From: Glandiceps talaboti
Taxonomy: Eukaryota > Hemichordata > Enteropneusta > Spengelidae
Length of the DNA: 64,000 bases
Assembly (NCBI RefSeq): GCF_964340395.1
Contig: NC_135549.1
Coordinates: 3,606,501 to 3,670,500, forward strand
Reading direction: 5' to 3'
Made by a program: the position numbers and the translations under genes. Shown here in pieces: positions 25,190 through 37,600 of this stretch (its first letter is position 1; each line of letters begins with the position of its first letter). The notes beneath the pieces are model-generated. The model was not told where the DNA came from and made no database searches. It saw nothing but the letters and a program-made list of their open reading frames with translations.

Positions 25190-25269
25190 CTGCAGATGAT
25201 CAGACTGATCTAATTGCCATGGTTCCCCCCGGAAAGAAACCGTTATCAGATTGCTTTTTGTATGAATAC
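25190..25269 (-). CDS. Possible internal exon of an unidentified gene
   Basis: An 80 bp segment with acceptor AAATGTTTCAG and donor CTGCAG|GTAATT, open in only one of three frames, encoding IHTKSNLITVSFRGEPWQLD then QSDHLQ. It is less AT-rich than the sequence around it. It may belong to the same minus-strand gene as the segments at 17.9 and 19.4 kb, but at least one linking exon would be needed. Confidence 0.28.
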
Positions 25270-25603
25270 CTGAAACATTTACTACTTTTGAACTCCTACG
25301 CATACTATCAAGTTATCAAAGATAATGGGGTTTAGTTTTTTCCTACGTTTCCAGTGGCAACAGGGAGACGTGGTGCCTGGGATGCATAAGGCAAAGTGAC
25401 ATCATAATTCAGTACATTATGAATTATTTGGTATAAATACCTCATAATGTATGTCAAAAAGTCTTGGGGAACTCAGATGAAATTAGTTCACCTAAAATAA
25501 GGAGTTTTATGTGTACATAGATGACCTCAATTTTATGTCCATTGAGTAAAAAATTCAATTTTGATTCCACCTAATTTTTAAGAATAGACTATAAAAATCA
25601 ATA

Positions 25604-25625
25604 AGTCAATCTATCAATCAATCAG

Positions 25626-25665
<40 letters not shown>

Positions 25666-25682
25666 CCAACCAACCAACCAAT
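25604..25682. repeat. (AATC)n/(AACC)n microsatellite
   Basis: About 14 AATC units followed by AACC units. Confidence 0.95.
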
Positions 25683-28156
25683 GAATCTGCCATATAATAG
25701 GTAAGTACATTAAATTGATGTAAGTGAACCATAATTTATTGAATTGAAACCAAACAATCAAATCTATTCTATATCAATCAACCACTCAAACCAAATAGCC
25801 AATTAATTAGTCATCCGTGTTATCATAATGTATTAAATATATGCAATCAGTTTGATAACAGATCTTTTAGCTGAATTCTCATCAGAATGATGCTGAAATT
25901 GCATATTTTCATCTTTTTCATATCAACACTTACTTTGATAGTCACCAAACCCTTAATAGTGTATAGAATTTGTGTTAGAGCTGGAAATACCATATTCATA
26001 ATGACAGACCACTTTGTACACTTACAGACAACCTAATCTGAGCTTTACTATATTTCATAGCCTATATAGCCCCAATATTTCATATTAAAGGAATCATGTT
26101 AAAACTGAGGCAACCTGGATTCCAGGTGAGATTTATTTTTTATAAAACCAAGACAACATCTTTAATAGATGTAGAAGTAGTTTTATAAAATTACAGAAAT
26201 AAAAGTGCTCCAATCATACACTTAGAAACCTTTAAAATAATAGTCAGTGATATACAAGATTGGTTGTCTCTAGCTTTATGCCATGCTGACAAGTGGATAG
26301 ACAATTTTATTGACATTTCAATTGCAGTAATGAATATTGAACACCCTGTAACTCTACACTAGAATATTAATTTGTTGCAGACAGTGTGGATTATAGTCAT
26401 GTCATTGTAATACTCATTAAAGTTACCTCCATCCCTACATTGTGAAATGATATCAATTTTCAGGTGGTTCAATATATTTGTTATATTTGTTCAACATGTT
26501 TTCTATGAAGAAGGGTTACTATATGTTTGTTTAAATCAAGGATTAAACTGGTTTTCTTTTAATTCTTTGATGTATAAAATGTTGATTTATAATGTGGGAG
26601 TGACATTATTGTTTATCTCAGAGTCAGTGCCTTTTGGATGTGGAGTGCAATTAAAGCAAAATGAAAGTGACTCAGACATAACGTGTTTAAACTATATAGC
26701 TCTAAGCATACAGTTCTTGGTGTACAGGGTTGTACAACGATTTTTACTTGTTTCATGGCAAACACAAACACACTGTCAGACACCAACACAATTTAGTTGC
26801 TTTGCCCATAGACCCTACAGGGTCTATGCTTTGCCAAATAATCAGTATCACTGTGCTAGGGCTTCCCTTAAGTCTTCTTTAGATGCATGTCTGTATCTCT
26901 TGAGAGTCAGATACCATTTGGGGGGCCAAAGCAAAGCTGAAGTTGTCAACATCTGAAATAAAAAATGGTACCACATTTGTCATTCAGTTGTCATACACAC
27001 ATTTCTCATCCTCTGGAGATTGGAAGTGGCAGCCAGCTGTTCTCAAGACAAGATATCAATACATCAAAGTGTCTAGAATTGACTGAAAATAGAATTTCAT
27101 TTCAATACTTACACGTACATGATGTAGTTGACTGTTATCGCTACGGTAATTTATTAAAATATTCATTACAAAAATTAGCTAAATTTGTGGTGACCAAGTC
27201 AAGAAATCGTGTATACATCATGGTACACGAACAGAAGAAAATTAATATTCAGTTTTAGAAGTGATGTCAGTCTTGCAGCCTTTAAAACCATCTTGTGACA
27301 GTTGAATTAAACTATCTGTCTTACTCTCCCTAAGGGAAATGGCAGCCACCTTTTAGTTTCTATGGCAAATAAAACATCTCAGTTGCTATAGCAACACGTA
27401 GAATGTTGTATCAAAGAACAAATGTATTATGATTTAAATCAGCTTTCTAGTGACAAATGAGTTAATTGTTGTTTGCTTGTGACACACGTGGCTTATAAAA
27501 AAAGTGACTAGAAGAAGACTGACAAATACCACAGAGACATTATAAAACATCAATATACATTAGCCCTACTAAATATGGACCTTTGTGTGTATGCGTTACT
27601 TATGATAGACTAATAAGTAGAAAAAAATCACTATCAAGTAGTAAAACAGCAGTTTGCCACAAAAACAGTGAAACAAGTGGTTCAAAGTTTCCTTCTGACT
27701 TTAATTATCATTTCTAGGTCATTCAGACGGTTACAGTATGTATAAATATAAATTTAAAATATCACCACCATATACACATACTCTTTTTTACTTACCTTTC
27801 TCCTCTTCTTTTTTTAAATTTAATTTTTTAGCAACCAAGTAACCTGTCATTTTATTCTGATGAGAATCATAGAATTAACTGATTTATTTTCTAAGTATTA
27901 CACAGTGAATGATACACTGGTCTGTTTACATCAACACGTTATATTTCATTTATATGTCTTGACTTATTTACTAAATACTAGCTAGTACATGCATCTTGTT
28001 TAGAATTGGAGATTGGAGGTGTCATTATGGCAACCATAGAGACTAAAACATAAGAACATGCTATTGAACTGTCATACAGACAACTGTCAATCATCAACAT
28101 CTTCAATATCATGATGATATTACAATAGCCTAGATTAGAATCATCAATACATGCAA
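25683..28156. other. Non-coding sequence, chance open frames
   Basis: A 169-codon plus-strand open frame (26447-26956) has no recognisable domain and AT-rich, biased content; I do not call it a gene. A 20 bp near-palindrome ATAGACCCTACAGGGTCTAT lies inside it (26808-26827). A perfect X-box-like palindrome GTTGCTATAGCAAC lies at 27382-27395. Confidence 0.4.
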
Positions 28157-28454
28157 GTGCATGGACACCATCATCTACAACATCTACAACTAGAGCAGTG
28201 TGTGTACCCATGTGTCTGTGTGACACCATCATCTGCAACTAGAGCAGTGTGTGTACCCATGTGTCTGTGTGACACCATCATCTGCAACTAGAGCAGTGTG
28301 TGTACCCATGTGTCTGTGTGACACCATCATCTGCAACTAGAGCAGTGTGTGTACCCATGTGTCTGTGTGACACCATCATCTGCAACTAGAGCAGTGTGTG
28401 TACCCATGTGTCTGTGTGACACCATCATCTGCAACTAGAGCAGTGTGTGTACCC

Positions 28455-28488
<34 letters not shown>

Positions 28489-28612
28489 CATCATCATCTG
28501 CAACTAGAGCAGTTGCGTGACACCATCATCTACAACTAGAGCAGTGTGTGTACCCATGTGTGTGTGTGTGTGTGTGACACCATCATGTACAACTAGAGCA
28601 GTGTGTGTGTGA
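28157..28612. repeat. Minisatellite, 49 bp unit, about 9 copies with GT expansions
   Basis: Unit ACACCATCATCTGCAACTAG then AGCAGTGTGTGTACCCATGT and GTCTGTGTG. Later copies have expanded GT runs (28456-28486, 28558-28575). Confidence 0.93.
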
Positions 28613-29515
28613 CAGCTAGAGCATATGTGGTTTTGTGCATTCATGATTGCACAGTGTGTATGTATCATGCTCTGTTCACATACCAGAGCTATCAAAGTCA
28701 GATTGACAGATATTGTCTTTCAACAGTTTTTGAGTCTTCTGCCTGCAGGGCACAATATCAAATTCCAGCAAGAATTGTATATGTTTATCTATTTTTGATG
28801 TTTCCTTAGGCTTTGAAAAAATCCTGATCACATATTGCATATCAAAATCTTATTTTTGTCCTGAAAATAAAAGTTATAAGCAAAACGAATAAGAATTTGA
28901 ATTCATGATGTCATGCTTGTAAATATCTTTGCAAATTTATTAATTATCTTTATCACTTTTCTTTCAGCAGAGTATATCCTCCATGATCTTATTCCAGCAT
29001 CTGTACTTCAAAGTGATATAAGTTAATATCTTGTCTGTCAATTCAACTACTTAAATTACCACTGTCACCAGCTTGCTTCCATCACCATGACTACCACAAT
29101 TGATGAAGGAAACAGAGACTAATATTAGGAAGATGAGTTTCAATGACATTTAACAAGGAAACCACTAAAGAGGAGACATGTTATGTACTGTGTCTCCATA
29201 GTGACAACTGCAGATGTCTTGAAATGTTTCTCATACTAGTAAATAGATGTTTACAATTATCACATTCAAGTTTTTAAAGAGATTTGTTTCAACGCCAATA
29301 CTGAAGATCCAATTATGCTCAGATCTGTGTGAGTGTGTGTGTGGTGAATCAACTAACATAATTGAGCCTTATTTCATGTAATACTTTGGTGTATTTTTCA
29401 ACTAACTAAAATTGACACAATAGAGTAAAAAGTCAGAGCTGTGGCTTGACGTTATCATATATTGAGAGGATCATAATACTACCAAACACAAATATTTGCG
29501 AGGTCTGATTACTAA

Positions 29516-29880
29516 GGCCCCCAAAAAAATTTATCTGGTTCTGGTCAGGGTAAACTTTCTAAAGTGGTGCGACGACGTGATTTTTTTTTCCTAATTTTTT
29601 TTTTTTTTTTGCAAATTAGTAAATACACATTTTTTTTGACACTTTACATACTCTGTTCTATCATATTTATCTCTTGAAAAACTTCCTTTTTCTTCAAAGC
29701 AGTTTAGGCTTTGTATTTTAGCAGTCTTGGCATGTAGGGTAGATTTCAGCCGCTTGTTCTCCTGATATCAGGAATAAATAAGGAACGGGAAAGCAAAAAT
29801 TATCGGGAAAAAAGGATTGACGCGAGGGTATTCAGGGCACGCGCGCACTGACCAGAACCAGATATATTTTTTTTTTGGCC
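29516..29880. mobile_element. 365 bp MITE, Harbinger-like (TAA target duplication)
   Basis: Inverted ends GGCCCCCAAAAAAATTTATC/TGGTTCTGGTCAG and GGCCAAAAAAAAAATATATC/TGGTTCTGGTCAG are flanked by TAA at 29513-29515 and 29881-29883. A 3 bp T(A/T)A target duplication and ends starting GGCC are typical of PIF/Harbinger elements. The interior is non-coding, so it is non-autonomous. Confidence 0.7.
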
Positions 29881-30592
29881 TAAGTATTAAAATGTTAAAA
29901 TATTACAATGACATGAAAATCAGAAATTAAAAATAAATCAATAACAGCTATCAGTACCTCGAAAAAAAATTACCCATCCTATCAATTTTTGAGGTAGTGT
30001 GTGTATCCACAATCAAAACTTCACATTTATGGGAGGCATAACATAATCACTTTTCACTTCACTTAATTTTAAAAGAACACTTCTGAGCTTCTTTTCTAAA
30101 CAATCATACAGTGTAATCACTGAGCTGTAAATTGATGTTATTTACTGGACTTTGAATACAGTGAGCAAATTGATTGATTACTGTTAACATTATGTCATTT
30201 CTATAAGTTTACAATTAATATGACAACTGCACTGTGGCTACTAATTGGCATCAAATTCATATACATTGTAGAGTTTTTAGATTGTCATGAAGACACAAAA
30301 TATAAATCATGCAGGTTTTTTCCTAAAAAATACAGAAATTTAGGCTCCAAACTTAATCAATTTTTTTTACTCCACAGAATTATCAATGTTATCTTCATTT
30401 TAATAACAAAATATGCAAGAATTTTGCAGGTCAATTTCATAAAAATTGTAAGTAGGGCTAGAGTTTGTTGAAAATTAATTACTGGGTATTATAGCCTTTC
30501 CTTTTTATTTGTTCATTACAAAGCATGATCTTGAACACAAAATCATAATGTTTGAAAAGGTACTTAAGCTTTGTACAAATCTTAAATGTAAG

Positions 30593-30596
<4 letters not shown>

Positions 30597-30661
<65 letters not shown>
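30597..30661. repeat. (AG)n microsatellite, about 32 units
   Basis: An uninterrupted AG run. Confidence 0.97.
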
Positions 30662-30663
<2 letters not shown>

Positions 30664-31936
30664 AGTTTTTAAGTGGAGAATAACAAACGGGTTGATAAAG
30701 TATATTATAACAGCTGAAGACATAATGCTATCAGTAAAAATATCTGGCAAAAAGAAATTATTTGTGGTCAAAGAGAAATTCCTGGCTCAGCAACCTTTGA
30801 ATTATTGCAATAAGGTATAATCATATCTGACATATAGCTTAATAAGCACTTTAATATCAATAAATCAGTCTGATCTTATACTTATCATTACATACACATG
30901 ATTGGTTCTTCCAGAATGTTACCATGACACCTTTGCTTACTCCAGCATGTTGCCATAGTGACATTAGTATCACCAGCACCTTCCTTAAATGGTTTCCTGC
31001 ATGTACATATATACAACAAATTAATCATACTGATCAGGCAATAACTGTCGCTATGGCAACCTCAACAGTTCAGAAGTGATGCAGAATTATAGGCTTCGTT
31101 AATTATTCAGATAAACTTGGAACAGAAGACTTGATTGTGACCAGGAGTGCACATTGTCTTACAGATCATTCTGCTGGGTTTCCATTTCTTTAACCCAGGG
31201 TAAAATCCAATCAAACATATGTATTAGAATTCAACTGCACAATTTTATCAGCATCACACCCCATCCACTCCCCCACCCCCACACACCCCGTTCTCCTCTG
31301 TCATGGGAGAAATTGGCCAATCTAAAGAGAACACTTTAAGCATTCCTCATTATCATACACAGTATATACTAAGAACAGAATCAACATATTTCTGCTTGAG
31401 TAACATTATGACAATTCCAGTACTAACATACCTCAATCACTTCATCACAAATTTTGTCATCATGCAGCATTTTGTAAAAAGTCAGATTTGAATATGTCTT
31501 TATCATCAATGACATTAGGGTATTGTTTTATTCTGTCAAGTATTCCAACTGTCTTTAAATACTGGATTGTGTTATTTTCATGGATATCTGAGGAAGAAAA
31601 TAAAACTAGATTTTTTCATAATTAAAAAAAATCACCGATATTTCATTCATTAACTAGATTGTTTTGTAAATGTAAAAAATGAATTCCTGGTATCAAGTTA
31701 TTTGAAAAAAAAAATATATATGACTTGTATCCATAACGTATTGACTATCAATGAAGTTTGCACAACGAATGTACATACCAAGTGAATTAAGATGGACAAA
31801 AATGATTTAAAATGAGATGAATGATTTTCTGTGTATGTTATTTTGATTTCTTGTTGTGGTCCTTAGAATGTTACTGTCATTGGAGTTTTATATTGCAGCT
31901 CAGCCTGTCAAGTGGTCACAGTCTGAATGCCAACGA

Positions 31937-31977
31937 GGAGGTGTAAATCATAACGATACCATATAGGAACTAGACTA
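31937..31977 (+). repeat. 41 bp dispersed repeat, copy 2
   Basis: GGAGGTGTAAATCATAACGA then TACCATATAGGAACTAGACTA; the inverse of 16533-16573 with three differences. It sits just after an acceptor-like TTTATATTGCAG, but the repeat explains the conserved look better than an exon. Confidence 0.7.
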
Positions 31978-32473
31978 GTCGAGTGGTACGATCAGTGACT
32001 TGGATGCAACAATGTGATGTTCAACAGTGATTATGGAGTTGTAGATTTTACCAGGACGCATGAACAGAATAGTACTGCAGATCTTTCTCTGAGTTTCTAT
32101 TAGAGATCATTCTTGAAATGAATATAATGTGTAAAAAGTGTAAAAATATGGAAGTCAACTAATTGTTCTCTTAATATTCTAACAAAGTAAAAGTGAAACA
32201 CATACTTTTAAATTTTTTTACAAGATCTGAATTCATCAACAGATGACTTCAAGAATATGGCCTGTACCATGGAACTGCAAGGAGTGTAGACTGACAGGGT
32301 GTTACAATGGAACGATCAATGTCTGTTCACAAGTCTGAAGAAGAGTTTCTGGTATGCAGACAGCAAAGTTTTAGAATTAAATTGAGCTGAAAAAAAATGA
32401 CTTTCATAAAATAAAGAAAATGAAATGTCTATTTGAAAATTAGTATGACTCTGTATGGCTGCCTTTACTATGA

Positions 32474-32589
32474 TTAAAGAGGCCATATGGATGAGGATTG
32501 GGTATTTATTTTGGATTTTTAATATATAAAACAATTTTTTCATAGCTTAATTCTTATTTGAAAAGTCCTCATCCATATGGCCTCTTTAA
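32474..32589. mobile_element. 116 bp MITE with perfect 24 bp inverted ends and TTAA borders
   Basis: TTAAAGAGGCCATATGGATG+AGGA at 32474-32497 is the exact inverse of 32566-32589. The TTAA at each edge could be a target duplication of the piggyBac type. The interior is AT-rich and non-coding. Confidence 0.6.
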
Positions 32590-33398
32590 ATCAGCAGCTT
32601 TTCATTGAGAACAATAAGATGAATTTTAGAATTTAATTTTCCAGTTCTCTTGTTTGGCCTCAAGGAGTTAATCAATCCATTATCTGTACAAGAACAATAA
32701 GACTATGAAGACTTAAAAGAGAAACATTATTCATCAAAATCAAAGATTAACTGGCTTCTTTTAGTATTTTACTTCACGATGTCTCAAATCAATTTTGAAA
32801 ATTTAAAAAAAATACAGTTGCGCACAGGATGTAGAAATGACTCAATCTACAAAATGATGGGATATATACCCAGGGGTGTAGCTGATTAGTGGAAGTTGTT
32901 GTTGCCTAAGACTCCAAGGAGATCACCAAATACAATTATGAAAGTTGTTGCTGCCTGACTTCAAGGAGATCAACATATACATACAATCATAATTATCATT
33001 TGGACAAATATCAATTACCCACACTATGATATAATGACTTCAGATTTTCTTATAAAAATACTTAATTTGGCCAACTACAACAAAATTCAAACTCATCATT
33101 AGAATTCAAATTTAATGGATAATCCCCTCTAATAATGATAAAAAAGGAAAAGAACAGTTAAAAAATTAAAAAATTTTTTTTACACATACACCAAAGAACA
33201 CCAAACGGATATATGTGAATCATAAAATCTTTAACCCTTTCTCTAGCCTGTGTAAAACAACAGTTTTATTTTTCACAAATCTTGATACTACATTTATTTT
33301 AAATAATCAATTTTTGGACTCATATGTCTACAATTGTAAAAGACAGTTGAATATAAAATTGACTGAACATTAAAGAGTCTGTAATTAAAACTTAAAAC

Positions 33399-34545
33399 TG
33401 ATTGGCTGACATGAAAACAAAACAATATTTGACTAATAGCTGATTGGCTGACTTAAAAACAAAACAATATTTGACTAATAGCTGATTGGCTGACTTAAAA
33501 ACAAAACAATATTTGACTAATAGCTGATTGGGTGACTTGAAAACAAAACAATATTTGACTAATAGCTGATTGGGTGACTTAAAAACAAAACAATATTTGA
33601 CTAATAGCTGATTGGGTGACTTAAAAACAAAACAATATTTGACTAATAGCTGATTGGCTGACATGAAAACAAAACAATATTTGACTAATAGCTGATTGGC
33701 TGACATGAAAACAAAACAATATTTGACTAATAGCTGATTGGGTGACTTAAAAACAAAACAATATTTGACTAATAGCTGATTGGGTGACTTAAAAACAAAA
33801 CAATATTTGACTAATAGCTGATTGGCTGACATGAAAACAAAACAATATTTGACTAATAGCTGATTGGGTGACTTAAAAACAAAACAATATTTGACTAATA
33901 GCTGATTGGCTGACTTAAAAACAAAACAATATTTGACTAATAGCTGATTGGGTGACTTGAAAACAAAACAATATTTGACTAATAGCTGATTGGGTGACTT
34001 AAAAACAAAACAATATTTGACTAATAGCTGATTGGCTGACATGAAAACAAAACAATATTTGACTAATAGCTGATTGGGTGACTTGAAAACAAAACAATAT
34101 TTGACTAATAGCTGATTGGCTGACATGAAAACAAAACAATATTTGACTAATAGCTGATTGGGTGACTTAAAAACAAAACAATATTTGACTAATAGCTGAT
34201 TGGGTGACTTAAAAACAAAACAATATTTGACTAATAGCTGATTGGCTGACTTAAAAAACAAAACAATATTTGACTAATAGCTGATTGGGTGACTTAAAAA
34301 CAAAACAATATTTGACTAATAGCTGATTGGCTGACATGAAAACAAAACAATATTTGACTAATAGCTGATTGGGTGACTTAAAAACAAAACAATATTTGAC
34401 TAATAGCTGATTGGGTGACTTAAAAACAAAACAATATTTGACTAATAGCTGATTGGCTGACATGAAAACAAAACAAATGTTTGCCTTAAAACAGATTGAC
34501 TGATTTGGAAACAAAACTGATTGGTTGACTTTAAACAAAGCAATG
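33399..34545. repeat. Minisatellite, 42 bp unit, 26 copies plus decayed tail
   Basis: Unit CTGATTGGGTGACTTAAAAA followed by CAAAACAATATTTGACTAATAG. Units vary at two linked places: GGCTGACATG, GGGTGACTT(A/G) and GGCTGACTTA classes, in irregular order. One copy (near 34250) has an extra A. After 34475 the units decay. The minus strand is open for 289 codons because the unit is 14 codons, giving LVKYCFVF repeats; it is not a credible gene. Confidence 0.96.
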
Positions 34546-34572
34546 TTCCGTTAGTCATGTTCTGTCTTGCAG

Positions 34573-34635
34573 AAAACACCAACAAAGGATGAGAGTGTTG
34601 AAACTGTGTATAAAGATAAACCAAGCAAGAAATGA
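34573..34635 (+). CDS. Possible short terminal exon, unidentified
   Basis: A clean acceptor GTTCTGTCTTGCAG is followed by 20 hydrophilic codons KTPTKDESVETVYKDKPSKK and TGA. It resembles the charged tail of a protein, but no upstream exon was found and it is short enough to be chance. Confidence 0.18.
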   Translation, partial: KTPTKDESVETVYKDKPSKK

Positions 34636-37600
34636 GAGATGACTTTTAGCCTTACATAAACTTTCTTCTTGATTAACCATGCAATCATACAGTACCCAAT
34701 GGTGCTTAATTCCTGCTAACTAGTAAATTCCTCGTTGAAGATACATTATTTGTTACGCTATGTGTCGCTAGAAGTTTTTATAATAACAGATTAGAATGGG
34801 AGAATAATTTTAACATCTTAACTTTACACTTTCTGAGTCTTCTTTCTTGCTGGGTGCTCAAGGGAGGAATGAAAGAGAGGGAGAGATGCCTGCATGCTTG
34901 TTACTTTTTCAAATGGATTTATAATCAACCATGCATTAAAACATTTATGCTTCAAAGAAAATATTAAAGAATATTAAAACATCATGAATTTTGCTTAATA
35001 AATTGAGTGAGTCCACACAAGAAAAGAATTGAATTCTTACCAGAATTAAATTCAATAAAATACATTTTACATAACTCATACCTATATGAATCAGAATTGA
35101 TCTGTTCTATGTTCTCATTTCTATGACATCTTAGTTATCCCAAATCAGGTCAGGTTAACAGAAGAGTTACATGGCAAGATTTAAAGGTTAACAAGTATAA
35201 GTGATGTTGACAATGTTCAAAGACAGTGCACTGAACTATATGCCTCCAGTTATTAACATTAAGTCTCAGTGAGCCTCAGTAGTTGACTGGTGTACGTGCA
35301 CATTATTTGATCTATAGCCATTTGATTAAATCTAAGCTTAAACAGGCCATACAGAATTAAACAGGTATGTTAAGTGAGAGTTAGTACTATAAGTAATTAC
35401 ACTATTATCATAGTTTTCAAAATTAATTTTTCAGGTAAATGAATGATAAATTTCAACTATTTGTACTGAAATGGATTACAAGTTAACAAATAGAATCATT
35501 CTTATTTTATAATCTAAATTATTGTTCAGGTAAATTTCTTCAATTAATTATTAATTCTCAGATTGTAAATATTTAATTGCACAACAAATATAGTCAGTTG
35601 CCAAGCTCCCCTCTCCCCCAATTTTTTTTCTTCAAAAGTGTAATGATAACCCAAAGATATAAAGATAATATATTTGTTTGTATGCAAATGGGAGAAAATG
35701 TTGAATTGGAAATTTATAAAGTGTAATCTTTAAGATTACCCAAGACATAACTGTATCCAGGACAACAATGGCAGACATCGTTGCCATGGCAGACTTAAGA
35801 TAAATGAAGAACTGATAAGAGTACACAATACAAAAAAGGCACCTTTCAATTTTGGTGATTTTCAAACCCCAGAGGACAAAACAAGTTCTTTTTTGGCTGA
35901 TAGATTTTACAAAGAAGACAAAATGCAGTAAGGGACTCAGTTTACAGATCAGTGACTATGCATTGTTTATACAATAGTAACATTATATTGTCATTTGATA
36001 CTGTAAGCTTTACTCAGGTGTCATTTAAGAAAACTAAGTATCCATCATTCTGTTGAAAGATGTTTGAATGGTGACTGCATAGTTTAACTGCTAGAGGTCA
36101 TCTAGAGGTCATCTAGAGGTCATCTAGAGGTCATCTATCACTGCTAACTATAACTATAAACTATCAAATACTCAGTTTATGATAAATCACCACTGGGCAC
36201 CTTTACATGAAAAGACTGATAATTTGACACCATTTATTTATATAATAATAATATTAGATCCAACTTATTTTAGTTTACAATGATTGATATTTTTTATACC
36301 TGTCATCTTTATCAGTATGATTACATATCATCTTGATAAAGGACATTTTTTTTATATAACATTGTATCATAATTCTGTAGTGATTAATGAATCTATGTCA
36401 TTGTTAGTCTACAAGCTATCCTGATTCAATTTTCTCTGATCTCTTGAGCCAATGGATAGACTGCAAATCTTGACTAATGACAGCATAGGGGAATTAAAGC
36501 TTGCCTGTGATTTAAGGTCATGTTACTATGTTTCAGCCCAAGTTTTAGTTGTTCAAAATGACAGAATAAGGGAATTCGCATGTTTTAGTCCAAGTTTTAG
36601 CTATTCAAATATTTGGACAAACTGTCTTCCATTACTTGCTAAGTCAAATATTACAATGAGTCAAGATAAAATGGGTTTTATTTTATATCCCTTGCCAAAT
36701 GGGTCATTTATTTCCAATAGTTCAATATTTCCCCCACAAGATTCAAAATCCATTTGCAATGATAGTCAGGAATTCATGCAGGGACATTTACCTTTTTATG
36801 AGTGAAATGATTTTCAGACAATTCAATGATATTTGTAAATTTTAAAAAATGTATGTAGCATAATTTTTGTCATTACAAAACAGATACAGATGATGGAAAA
36901 TGTAAGCCATGGTTAAAAAATATAGTGAGACAGATTTCAGTTCAGTCAACTGATACAATACTTTTGCAATCCATTATTAACTTCATATCACACCTACTGA
37001 TTAAGATGAACTTTACACAGAGTTTGCTGCTACTTTCAGTTCAAGAAATATTTGTTTAATTATACTGTTTGATGCTCTCTAATGTACACTTGTTAAAATA
37101 AACTGTTGAAGACATGAAGGTCAACTACTACAAGCGTTGTATTTAAAAGCAAACAGTGAAACAAAAAAAGGCAGACAAAAGTGACAGAAAATATACAAAG
37201 GATTTATATAAAAAACAAATAAAACGAATGCATTTACAATAAATCTTTGTAAATTCTTTCAAACAGCAATGTGAGAAATGACGTCAGGAGTAGTTGACAC
37301 ACCATTTAAATTTCAAAAGATAAATTGATCATGGAAGTGTGGCTGCAAAAGTACATGCTTAATGTAGCATCAGAGTTGACAATTGACTATCTACACATAC
37401 ACTGGAAACAAATTATGAATAACAAGAAAAGTGCATGTTTTCAGACCATGCTGGAATTTCCCGCCAGGAGGCATATACGTCATTGACATCAGTCTAAGTT
37501 ATACCTATTCATCATTGCAGGGTTAATGGCTAGAGTTACTTTAAGTCTTCACCACCCTGTGTGTGAATGACTGATCAGTCAGCTTTTGCCAGCAAGTAAA

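Noticed and set aside
26447-26956. 169-codon plus-strand open frame
   Set aside because: AT-driven composition, no recognisable motif, no supporting splice sites, and it contains a palindromic repeat.
30378-30448. Exon-like segment between TTTTTTTTACTCCACAG and GTAAGTAG
   Set aside because: Two frames are open and neither gives a recognisable protein; no partner exon in matching phase was found.
31918-31965. Terminal exon-like segment after TATATTGCAG (reading LSLSSGHSLNANEEV)
   Set aside because: It overlaps a dispersed 41 bp repeat also found inverted at 16533-16573, which explains the apparent order better.
33392-34538. 289- and 95-codon minus-strand frames of 14-residue repeats
   Set aside because: The 42 bp unit is a multiple of three and lacks stops in one frame; there is no domain, signal peptide or splice context.
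36452-36805. 117-codon plus-strand open frame
   Set aside because: No family resemblance and internal imperfect repeats; most likely chance.
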